From positions 1-6,313 of the forward strand of contig DASSTC010000011.1 of assembly GCA_035708065.1 (NCBI GenBank): a stretch of 6,313 nucleotides of DNA. The letters are read 5' to 3'. The notes beneath the pieces were generated by a model. The model was not told the DNA's origin and ran no database searches. It saw nothing but the letters and a program-made list of their open reading frames with translations. A program made the translations under genes and the position numbers. The first letter of the stretch is position 1; every line of letters starts with the position of its first letter. Source of the DNA: JAICUY01 sp035708065. GTDB lineage: Bacteria; Chloroflexota; Limnocylindria; QHBO01. Of this stretch, positions 1 to 5,699 are shown piece by piece.

Positions 1-644
1 GTGATCCCGATGGGCAGCACGATCCCGACGCCGAGGCGCAGCCAGGTCAGCCAGCCCATCGGTCCGCCGAGCGGTCCGCTGCTGACCGTCGCGATGGCGA
101 CGACGAATGCGACGAGCTGGAGGACAAGCACCGCCACCAGCAGCCACATCATCCGGCGCAGCGGCTCGGGGGAGAGCTTCGGCGTGACGAGATACCAGTG
201 GCCGAGCAGCATCGCGGCGTTCACCGCGCCGAGGGCGAGCGCCGCCAGGATCAGCTGGCCGGCGAACAGCGTGGCGTTCAGCGTCCCACCGGCTGCTGCG
301 AGCACCGCCAGCGCAGCCGCCCCGAGCAGCCCGGTGGCGACGGCCAGGCCGCTGCGCGGGAGCTTGGCGATCGAGGCGACCAGGTAGGCCAACGTGCCGG
401 CCGTGAAGGCCCAGACCAGGATCCGGCGTTGGTCCGCGGTGGCATCGGCGACTGTGCCGCGCGGCAGGTTGAGCTCCGAGAGCAGCAGGATCAGCGCGAA
501 GACGAGCAGCAGGCCGGCCATGAACAGCCGATAGCCGCGCGTCGTGCCGCCCAGCAGCTCGGTGAAGCCGACCACCAGCAGCGTGCCGGAGGTCAGCGCG
601 GCCCAGAAGATCCAGTTGACGAAGGGGAGAGCCTCGATCGACAC
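1..644 (-). CDS. Multi-spanning membrane protein of unknown function, 3' end missing
   Basis: An open frame of 214 codons reads leftward from a GTG at 644-642 and leaves the window without a stop. The product is strongly hydrophobic, with about seven predicted membrane segments near residues 12-31, 40-58, 75-93, 99-120, 125-148, 165-187 and 199 onward, joined by short loops. The fifth segment ends in the motif GHWYLV (148-153), followed by TPKLSPEPLRR; this aromatic/His motif at the membrane edge is the most distinctive part. No catalytic signature is recognised, so no function is assigned. I prefer the GTG start because a TATCCT -10-like box lies 6 bases upstream, which fits a leaderless message, and because translation from there begins close to the first membrane segment. 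An in-frame ATG at 707 would add 21 Arg/Pro-rich residues that look non-coding. The gene is divergent from the glycoside hydrolase at 841. I am confident that it is a real gene; its role is unknown. Confidence 0.8.
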   Translation of the reverse strand, partial: MSIEALPFVNWIFWAALTSGTLLVVGFTELLGGTTRGYRLFMAGLLLVFALILLLSELNLPRGTVADATADQRRILVWAFTAGTLAYLVASIAKLPRSGLAVATGLLGAAALAVLAAAGGTLNATLFAGQLILAALALGAVNAAMLLGHWYLVTPKLSPEPLRRMMWLLVAVLVLQLVAFVVAIATVSSGPLGGPMGWLTWLRLGVGIVLPIGI

Positions 645-650
645 GCGGCG

Positions 651-656
651 AGGATA
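651..656 (-). promoter_or_regulatory. Putative -10 box (TATCCT) of the membrane-protein gene
   Basis: Read on the minus strand, TATCCT matches the TANNNT -10 pattern and ends 6 bases before the GTG at 644, so transcription would start at or next to the start codon. No recognisable -35 hexamer is seen, and no Shine-Dalgarno sequence precedes the GTG. This is pattern matching only. Confidence 0.45.
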
Positions 657-701
657 GCGCCGGGCCTGATGCGGCGCGGCGCGGGCAGGGCGGGTCAGGC
701 G

Positions 702-716
702 AGTCATCAAATGACT
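702..716. repeat. Perfect inverted repeat AGTCAT-CAA-ATGACT
   Basis: Two 6-base arms are perfect reverse complements around a 3-base centre. A second, shorter dyad (TCAA-ATGAC-TTGA, 707-719) overlaps it. The site is AT-rich within GC-rich DNA and lies between the divergent membrane-protein and glycoside hydrolase genes, 58 bases upstream of the GTG at 644. It could be a site for a dimeric regulator. No U-tract follows on either strand, and the arms are too short for a convincing terminator. Confidence 0.45.
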
Positions 717-744
717 TGAAGACTCCCGCAGGGTAGCCGAGGGG

Positions 745-777
745 GCTTACCGCGCGCTTACCAGCCGCTTACTGGAC
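745..777 (+). promoter_or_regulatory. Three 11-bp phased direct repeats (GCTTAC core), putative response-regulator site
   Basis: The units are GCTTACCGCGC (745-755), GCTTACCAGCC (756-766) and GCTTACTGGAC (767-777): the same hexamer three times at exactly 11-base spacing, or one helical turn. The hexamer does not continue into the next 11 bases on either side. Tandem 11-bp units are the known layout of sites for OmpR/PhoB-family response regulators, such as the Pho boxes of proteobacteria and streptomycetes. The array ends 63 bases before the glycoside hydrolase ATG and begins 100 bases upstream of the divergent GTG, so it could serve either gene. The regulator is unknown and not encoded here. 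Confidence 0.5.
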
Positions 778-827
778 GCAGCATGCGAACCCCACCGCAC
801 CGCGCCACGCGGGCATCGGACCTGCGA

Positions 828-833
828 GAAAAT
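828..833 (+). promoter_or_regulatory. Weak -10-like box (GAAAAT) before the glycoside hydrolase
   Basis: GAAAAT keeps the two most conserved -10 positions (A at 2, T at 6) but not the first T, and ends 7 bases before the ATG at 841. It sits in a small A-rich patch in GC-rich DNA. The spacing fits the other start-adjacent boxes in this window. No clear -35 element is seen. Confidence 0.3.
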
Positions 834-840
834 CGAACCG

Positions 841-2775
841 ATGGCCTCGCCGTACCCGCCCATCAGCGACTACGGCGCGATCGGCGACTGCCGGACGATC
901 GCGCTCGTCTCGCGCACGGCATCGATCGACTGGTGGTGCGAGCCGCGCTTCGACGCTCCGTCGCTCTTCGGCCGCATCCTCGACTGGCACAAGGGCGGGT
1001 CGTTCCACCTCGAGGGCGAGGGGCTGCAGCCCGCCGGCCGCCGCTACCTGCGCGACACCGCCATCCTCGAGACGTCCCTCGACCTGCGTGGCGGCAGCAT
1101 CACGGTCACCGACTTCCTGGCCATCGTCGGCCAGGACGACGATGAGCTCGGCCCGGCACCATTCGCCCGCCAGAAGCTCGTTCGCCTGGTTCGATGCGAC
1201 CGTGGCCGCGTGAACCTCACCGTCCACTGCGTCCCGCGGCCCGGCTACGGCCTGACCCGGCCGCGTCTGAGCCTGGCCGGTCCGAACGAGGCGCGCCGCC
1301 GCTCGCTGAAGCTCGTCACACCCGGCGACCAGCGCAACATCACCCTCGGCGCCACCACCGATTGGGGACCGATCCACAACGCCGAGGGTCGCATCCAGCT
1401 GACGATGGGCGTCGATGACGAGCTTGGCATGGTCGTCGACTACGGTCCCGGCGACCTCCAGGGCGAGGGCGTCAGCCGCGAGGCCGGACGGCAGCGCGAG
1501 CCGCAGCCACGCAGCTACGCCCTGCAGGAGCTCCACGACTGGCGCGACGAGACGCAGCGCTTCTGGCGCGCGTGGGCCGAGGTGAGCGGCTACGACGGCC
1601 CGTATCGGCGCCTCGTCCGGCGCAGCGCGATCATGCTGAAGCTGCTCACCTACCACCCCAGCGGCGCGATCGTTGCGGCCGGCACGACCTCGCTGCCCGA
1701 GGACCTCGGCGGCGAGCGCAACTGGGACTACCGGTTTACCTGGCTGCGCGACGCGAGCTACACGCTCTACGCGCTGCACACGCTCGGCTACCGCGGCGAA
1801 TCGGACGCGTTCATGCAATGGCTGACGCGAGCATCGGCCGAGCACGAGGACCCGCTGGTGCTGTATCGGGTCGATGGGCGGACGCCCGGTCACGAACGCA
1901 CGCTCGACGCGCTGGAAGGCTATCGCCGCTCGAAGCCGGTGCGCATCGGCAACGAGGCCGCCTGGCAGCGCCAGCTCGACATCTACGGAGCCGTCCTGGA
2001 CGCCGCGTATCTCGACCAGAAGTCCGGCAACGACATGACCGATGCGGAGTGGCAGCTCTTCGCCCGCTTCGCCGACCTGGCGGCGTCACGCTGGAAGCGC
2101 CCCGACACGTCGATCTGGGAGGTCCGCGGCGGCCGTCGCGACTTCACGTACTCGAAGGTGATGTGCTGGGTGGCGCTCGACCGCGCCCGTCGCATCGCCG
2201 AACGCCTGGGCAAAGCCGACGCCGAGGCGGATCGCCTCGCACGCTGGAAGCGCGAGGCCGATGCCATCCGCCGCGCGGTGCTGCGCCACGGACGTCGCGC
2301 CGACGGCGCCTTCGTCCAGTTCTTCGGCAGCCAGCGGATCGATGCTTCGGCACTCGTCTTCCCGCTGGTCGGCTTCATCAAGTCGACCGCTCCGTCGGCG
2401 CTGGCCACCTTCGACGCGGTGCGCCACACGCTCGAGGACAAGGGTCTCGTCAAGCGCTACGAGGCGGACGTCGAGGTCGAGGGCGTGACCGGCAACGAGG
2501 GCTACTTCCTGATCTGCAGCTACTGGCTGTGCGACAACCTGGCGCTCCACGGCAAGCTCGACGAGGCGCGCCGCCACTTCGAGGAGATCTCGGCGCACGC
2601 CAACGACCTCGGCATCTTCAGCGAGGAGTGGGACCCGGTCCACGAGATGGCGCTCGGCAACGTGCCGCAGGCGTTCACCCACATCGCCCTGATCTCGAGC
2701 GCCCACAACCTCGAGCGCGCGAAGCAGGGCCGCATCCACGGCTCGGTCCGCCGCGAGGCACCGTCGAACGAATAG
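841..2775 (+). CDS. Glycoside hydrolase family 15 protein (glucoamylase/trehalase type)
   Basis: This 644-residue protein has the usual length and order of bacterial GH15 enzymes, which invert the anomeric carbon while cleaving glucose from alpha-glucans, isomalto-sugars or trehalose. The N-terminal beta-sandwich starts with the hallmark ISDYGAIGDCRTIALVSR and SIDWWCEPRFD. The (alpha/alpha)6 catalytic domain carries GGERNWDYRFTWLRDAS (290-306), EGYRRSKPVRIGNEA (near 360-373), WEVRGGRRDFTYSK from 426 with the expected general acid Glu427, NEGYFLICSYW (552-562), SEEWDP with the expected general base Glu595/596, and LGNVPQAFTHI (605-615). No signal peptide is seen, so it should act in the cytoplasm. 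The ATG at 841 is chosen because the family N-terminus begins a few residues later; no strong ribosome-binding site precedes it. The gene stands alone between a divergent and a convergent neighbour. Family assignment is very secure. The substrate is open: trehalase, glucoamylase and isomaltose-type activities share these motifs. Confidence 0.95.
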   Translation: MASPYPPISDYGAIGDCRTIALVSRTASIDWWCEPRFDAPSLFGRILDWHKGGSFHLEGEGLQPAGRRYLRDTAILETSLDLRGGSITVTDFLAIVGQDDDELGPAPFARQKLVRLVRCDRGRVNLTVHCVPRPGYGLTRPRLSLAGPNEARRRSLKLVTPGDQRNITLGATTDWGPIHNAEGRIQLTMGVDDELGMVVDYGPGDLQGEGVSREAGRQREPQPRSYALQELHDWRDETQRFWRAWAEVSGYDGPYRRLVRRSAIMLKLLTYHPSGAIVAAGTTSLPEDLGGERNWDYRFTWLRDASYTLYALHTLGYRGESDAFMQWLTRASAEHEDPLVLYRVDGRTPGHERTLDALEGYRRSKPVRIGNEAAWQRQLDIYGAVLDAAYLDQKSGNDMTDAEWQLFARFADLAASRWKRPDTSIWEVRGGRRDFTYSKVMCWVALDRARRIAERLGKADAEADRLARWKREADAIRRAVLRHGRRADGAFVQFFGSQRIDASALVFPLVGFIKSTAPSALATFDAVRHTLEDKGLVKRYEADVEVEGVTGNEGYFLICSYWLCDNLALHGKLDEARRHFEEISAHANDLGIFSEEWDPVHEMALGNVPQAFTHIALISSAHNLERAKQGRIHGSVRREAPSNE

Positions 2776-2780
2776 ATCGA

Positions 2781-2811
2781 CGCCGGTCTAGCCGGTTACC
2801 GCTCACCGGCG
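2781..2811. repeat. Hairpin-forming repeats after the glycoside hydrolase stop
   Basis: CGCCGGT (2781-2787) pairs perfectly with ACCGGCG (2805-2811) across 17 bases. An alternative stem, GCCGGT (2791-2796) with ACCGGC (2805-2810), has an 8-base loop. The position just past the stop at 2775 suits a transcript end, but no U-tract follows on either strand, so a classical intrinsic terminator is not supported. Confidence 0.3.
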
Positions 2812-2893
2812 CGACAAATGCTCGCTCCCGACGCTTGGAAACGGCCAACGCGCTCCCCGAGCCGACGAAATCGGTCGCGGCCGGTCCCTGGCC

Positions 2894-2915
2894 AGGCCGC
2901 TGCCGTGGGCGGCCT
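2894..2915 (-). terminator. GC-rich hairpin touching the Rieske stop codon, possible transcript end
   Basis: AGGCCGC (2894-2900) and GCGGCCT (2909-2915) form a perfect 7-bp GC-rich stem with an 8-base loop. On the minus strand the stem begins inside the TGA stop of the Rieske gene. No U-run follows, so it would be a non-canonical terminator or an RNA 3'-end stabiliser. Self-pairing GC-rich sequence is common by chance at this base composition. Confidence 0.3.
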
Positions 2916-3262
2916 CAGCCGCGGGCGAGCGTCCCGGTCAGCCCGATCTCGACGAACCCGTCGCGCACGCGGGTTGGGAACGTTTCCACTGGCTCGGTGG
3001 CCGGCGGCACGACCGCCGCACCGGTGCGCACGTCGAAACAGGCTTCGTGCCAGGCGCAGACCAGCACCCCGTCCTTCTGGTCGAAGCCCGCTTCGCTCAA
3101 TGGAAAGTCGCGGTGTGTGCAGTTGTTGGCCGTCGCGAAGAACTCGCCGCGATGTCGGACGAGGACGACGGGGGTGCCGTCGATCTCGACCGGCAGCAGC
3201 TCGCCGTCGCGCAGCTCGTCGGCGGGGAGCACCCGCGCGTATCGCGTGGCGGCCAGGGTCAC
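2915..3262 (-). CDS. Rieske [2Fe-2S] ferredoxin-like protein
   Basis: This small protein of 115 residues consists of one Rieske domain. The cluster ligands are all present: Cys48 and His50 in NNCTHRDFP, and Cys69 and His72 in VCAWHEACFDVRTG, giving C-x-H, 18 residues, C-x2-H. The size and lack of a membrane anchor or catalytic domain match soluble Rieske ferredoxins, the electron carriers of aromatic-ring dioxygenases and related small proteins, rather than cytochrome bc1 Rieske subunits. The start is the GTG at 3262-3260, which overlaps the dehydrogenase stop as GTGA, so translation is probably coupled and the two form one operon. A leftward extension of the frame would only run antiparallel to family expectations through the dehydrogenase gene. 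No oxygenase or reductase is visible nearby, so its redox partner is unknown; an oxygenase elsewhere or the dehydrogenase itself are both possible. Confidence 0.92.
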   Translation of the reverse strand: MTLAATRYARVLPADELRDGELLPVEIDGTPVVLVRHRGEFFATANNCTHRDFPLSEAGFDQKDGVLVCAWHEACFDVRTGAAVVPPATEPVETFPTRVRDGFVEIGLTGTLARG

Positions 3263-4701
3263 AGGGGTCGAACGAGAGCCAGCAGGCGTGGCTCGGTCAT
3301 GTCCTCGATCGACCAGCGCAGCCCTTCGCGACCCAGGCCGGAGTCCTTGACGCCACCGTAGGGCATCGGGTCGGTGCGCCAGGTGGGGATGTCGTTGACG
3401 ATGATGCCGCCGACATCGAGCTCGTCCCAGGCGCGGAGCGTGCCCTCGAGGTCGTTGGTGAACACGCCGCACTGCAGCCCGAACGCCGATTCGTTGATCT
3501 GGCGCAGGCCCTCGTCGAACGACGAGACCGGAAAGAGGTTGACGACCGGCGCGAAGACCTCCTCGCCGCAGACGCGGGCATCGGCCGGCACGTCCGCCAG
3601 CACCGTCGGCGGATAGACCTGGCCGTCCGGCTTGCCGCCGGCCAGCACCCGAGCGCCGCGATCGACGGCCTCGCGCACCCATTCGTCGGTGCGGTCAACG
3701 GCACGCTGGTCGACCATGGGTCCGAGGTCGGTCGCCGGATCCGCCGGATCGCCGACACGCACCTCGCGGACCGCCTCGACGAAGCGACGCTCGAACTCGT
3801 CGTAGATGTCGCGCACGACGTAGATCCGCTGCACGCTGATGCAGACCTGCCCGGCGTAGGCGAACGAGCCGAAGACGAGGCGCTTGACCGCCCAGTCGAG
3901 GTCGGCCGAGGCATCGACCACCGCGCCGGCATTGCCGCCGAGCTCGAGGACGACCTGCTTGCGGCCGGCATCGGCCTTCATCTTCCAGCCGACACTCGGT
4001 GATCCGGTGAACGACAGGAGCTTGAATCGGTCGTCCGAGACCATCCGGTCGCCGGTCGGACGGTCCATGGGCAGGATGCTGACTGCACCCTTGGGCAGGT
4101 CGGTCTCGGCGAGGTACTCGGCCACGCGCAGCATGACCAGCGGGTCCTTCGAAGGCGGCTTGAGCACGATGCTGCAGCCGGCGGCGATCGCCGGCGCGAC
4201 CTTGTGCGCCGCCAGGTTCAGCGGGAAGTTGAACGGGCTGATCCCCGCGACCGGGCCGATGGCGTAGCGGCGCAGGAGTCCCTGCCTGCCACGGTTCGCC
4301 GCCGTCCAGTCGAGCGGCAGCCACTCCCCGTTGAGGCGCAGCGCCTCCTCGGCGGCCGTGCGGAACGTCAGCGCGCCGCGGGCGACCTCGCCGCGGGCGT
4401 CTCGGATCGGCTTGCCCGACTCGCGCATCAACAGCTCGGCCAGCTCGTCGGCGTCGCGGTCGATCCGCTCGGCGACGTGCGCCAGCGCGTCCCGGCGCGC
4501 GTAGCTCGGCAGGCGACGCGTCTGCTCGAAGGCCGAGACCGCGGCGACGGTCGCGCGCTCCAGCTCGTCGGCACCGGCCTGGAACGTGGTCGCCACCACG
4601 TCGCCGGTGGCAGGGTTGCGCACTTCGAGCGGCGTGCCGGCCTCCACGAACTCGCCGGCAAGGTAGATCGGGACGGTCTGGGAGCGGATCTCGGTGGTCA
4701 T
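3259..4701 (-). CDS. NAD(P)-dependent aldehyde dehydrogenase, lactaldehyde/GapN-like branch
   Basis: This 480-residue enzyme of the aldehyde dehydrogenase superfamily oxidises an aldehyde to an acid with NAD(P)+. Visible motifs in order: ISPFNFPLNLAAHKVAP with Asn158; IVLKPPSKDP with cofactor-binding Lys181; FTGSPSVG (231-238); LELGGNAG with general base Glu253; YAGQVCISVQR with nucleophile Cys287; EEVFAPVV with Glu381; and the C-terminal YGGVKDSGLGREG. The family length is complete and no key residue is missing. The phrasing around GQVCISVQRIYV recalls the lactaldehyde/GapN-like group, but the substrate cannot be read from sequence. The ATG at 4701 is chosen because it has a TAGAAT box 10 bases upstream; an in-frame start at 4764 would add 21 basic residues across the promoter region and is unlikely. 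It is the first gene of an operon with the Rieske gene. It is probably regulated through the inverted repeat at 4710-4728. Confidence 0.95.
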   Translation of the reverse strand: MTTEIRSQTVPIYLAGEFVEAGTPLEVRNPATGDVVATTFQAGADELERATVAAVSAFEQTRRLPSYARRDALAHVAERIDRDADELAELLMRESGKPIRDARGEVARGALTFRTAAEEALRLNGEWLPLDWTAANRGRQGLLRRYAIGPVAGISPFNFPLNLAAHKVAPAIAAGCSIVLKPPSKDPLVMLRVAEYLAETDLPKGAVSILPMDRPTGDRMVSDDRFKLLSFTGSPSVGWKMKADAGRKQVVLELGGNAGAVVDASADLDWAVKRLVFGSFAYAGQVCISVQRIYVVRDIYDEFERRFVEAVREVRVGDPADPATDLGPMVDQRAVDRTDEWVREAVDRGARVLAGGKPDGQVYPPTVLADVPADARVCGEEVFAPVVNLFPVSSFDEGLRQINESAFGLQCGVFTNDLEGTLRAWDELDVGGIIVNDIPTWRTDPMPYGGVKDSGLGREGLRWSIEDMTEPRLLALVRPL

Positions 4702-4709
4702 CGGTCTAT

Positions 4710-4728
4710 CGATTCTACGCTCGAATCG
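4710..4728. promoter_or_regulatory. Inverted repeat CGATTC-N7-GAATCG over the dehydrogenase promoter, candidate operator
   Basis: Perfect 6-base arms at 4710-4715 and 4723-4728 lie in the 71-base space between the divergent dehydrogenase and DUF422-type genes. The left arm overlaps the putative TAGAAT -10 box (4712-4717), so a dimeric repressor bound here would block that promoter. The regulator is not encoded in the window. Confidence 0.4.
4712..4717 (-). promoter_or_regulatory. Putative -10 box (TAGAAT) of the aldehyde dehydrogenase operon
   Basis: On the minus strand TAGAAT is a good TANNNT match (TATAAT with one change) and ends 10 bases before the ATG at 4701. A transcript would begin with a leader of zero to a few bases. 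No Shine-Dalgarno sequence fits between the box and the start, and no clear -35 is found. Confidence 0.55.
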
Positions 4729-4758
4729 GCCTCGGGCGACGATCGTGAAACGGTCGGC

Positions 4759-4764
4759 TACCAT
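4759..4764 (+). promoter_or_regulatory. Putative -10 box (TACCAT) of the DUF422-type/M20 operon
   Basis: TACCAT fits TANNNT and ends 8 bases before the ATG at 4773, which again predicts a leaderless or almost leaderless message. The 8-base gap has no convincing ribosome-binding site. An 8-base palindrome, ACGATCGT (4739-4746), lies just upstream where a -35 or regulator site might be, but its significance is uncertain. Confidence 0.45.
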
Positions 4765-4772
4765 CGGCGAGC

Positions 4773-5699
4773 ATGAACCCCTGGTACCTCCTCCTCGAGA
4801 TCGCCGTGGTCGCCTCGTTCGGTGTCGCGGCGCTCGCCGCCTACCGGCGCGGCCGGCTGCCGTTCTACGAGCTGCTCTCCGCGGCGGTCTTCGGCATCTT
4901 GCTCGAGGAGGGCGACCAGCTCATGTTCGAGACGTACCACTACAGCTCCGACTGGCTCCTGGTGATCGACCGCGCACCGGTCGGCATCGGGCTGACCTGG
5001 GCGCTCATCCTGGCGGGCGCCATGCGCATCACCGACGCGCTCGGCGTGCGGCGCCGCTACGCGCCGTTCGTCGATGCCGTGCTGGCGATCAGCCTCGACC
5101 TGGCGTTCGACGCCATCGCCATCCGGATGGGGCTGTGGACCTGGCGCGGCATCGGTCCCGAGCAGGCCTGGTTCGGGGTGCCGGCCGGTAATTTCTACGC
5201 GTGGCTGTTCGTGGCGCTCGGCTTCAGCCTGGTCACGCGCTGGCTGCGGGACGTCGTGGCGCGGCAGCCGAACCGAGCCTGGCAGCAGCTGCTGGTGCCG
5301 ATTCCGGCCTACGTGCTCCTGATCGTCGGCCTCATCCCGTTCATCATCCTGCAGCCTCGGCTCGAGCCCGGCCACGGTGAAGGCCTGGGCATCTTCGCCG
5401 TCACGCTGGCGATCTTCGCCGCGATCGCCGCGTACGGCGTGTGGGGACCGAACCGCGCGATCCCGAACGGCGAGCGCACGGCCATCGTCGACCTGCGGCT
5501 CGCGTTCGCCAGCCGCCTGTCGATCCACGGCGTCTTCCTGGTCGCCCTGTTCGTGATGGGTCTGCAGCACACCGTACCGGTGCTCCTCGTCGTCGCCCTG
5601 GTGCTCCTCGCCGCCGAGGTTCCGCTCGCCTGGCTGGTCAACGCCCGCCTGAAGACCGATGCGGCCGCCTCCCCGGCGGCCGAGACCGCTCGCGCATGA
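4773..5699 (+). CDS. Carotenoid biosynthesis (CruF/DUF422)-like integral membrane protein
   Basis: This 308-residue protein is mostly hydrophobic, with about eight or nine membrane segments (for example near 5-24, 66-84, 138-156, 174-193, 207-224, 248-265 and 268-290). The central part resembles the DUF422/CruF family: acidic LEEGDQ (44-49), an intramembrane run of aspartates in DAVLAISLDLAFDAIAIR (Asp101, Asp109, Asp113), GLWTW (120-124) and GVPAGNFYAW (135-144). Characterised CruF enzymes are carotenoid 1',2'-hydratases that add water to the end of acyclic carotenoids such as bisanhydrobacterioruberin. No other carotenoid gene is visible, so the true substrate is uncertain and the protein may be a relative with another lipid substrate. 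The Ala-rich tail after 295 looks disordered. It starts at the only sensible ATG after a TACCAT box, and overlaps the next gene as ATGA. The family call rests on motif memory, not on an alignment. Confidence 0.75.
   Translation: MNPWYLLLEIAVVASFGVAALAAYRRGRLPFYELLSAAVFGILLEEGDQLMFETYHYSSDWLLVIDRAPVGIGLTWALILAGAMRITDALGVRRRYAPFVDAVLAISLDLAFDAIAIRMGLWTWRGIGPEQAWFGVPAGNFYAWLFVALGFSLVTRWLRDVVARQPNRAWQQLLVPIPAYVLLIVGLIPFIILQPRLEPGHGEGLGIFAVTLAIFAAIAAYGVWGPNRAIPNGERTAIVDLRLAFASRLSIHGVFLVALFVMGLQHTVPVLLVVALVLLAAEVPLAWLVNARLKTDAAASPAAETARA

Noticed and set aside
642..707. In-frame ATG at 707 as start of the left membrane protein
   Set aside because: It would add 21 Arg/Pro-rich residues, has no ribosome-binding site at a proper distance, and would run through the putative -10 box and the palindrome. 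It is kept as an alternative only.
1..719. Plus-strand open frames in the left 700 bases
   Set aside because: Both translations are low-complexity Ser/Ala/Arg or Gln/Arg/Gly-rich, whereas the minus strand gives a regular pattern of hydrophobic membrane segments.
769..1893. A 374-codon open frame on the minus strand opposite the GH15 gene
   Set aside because: The opposite strand has an unmistakable GH15 protein across the whole span. Long antisense frames are expected in GC-rich genes, and this translation (Arg/Val/Ala/Glu-rich, no motif) has no family features.
2776..2914. A classical intrinsic terminator between the convergent genes
   Set aside because: Several GC-rich stems exist but none is followed by a T-run on either strand. 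Only tentative hairpins are reported.
1572..3350. A 592-codon plus-strand frame in another phase running from GH15 into the Rieske and dehydrogenase genes
   Set aside because: It crosses a convergent gene boundary, is extremely Arg/Pro/Ala-rich and overlaps three well-supported genes. It is a composition artefact.
4702..4764. Longer aldehyde dehydrogenase start at 4764
   Set aside because: The 21-residue extension is basic and unlike dehydrogenase N-termini, and would occupy nearly all of the intergenic region, including both opposed -10 boxes.
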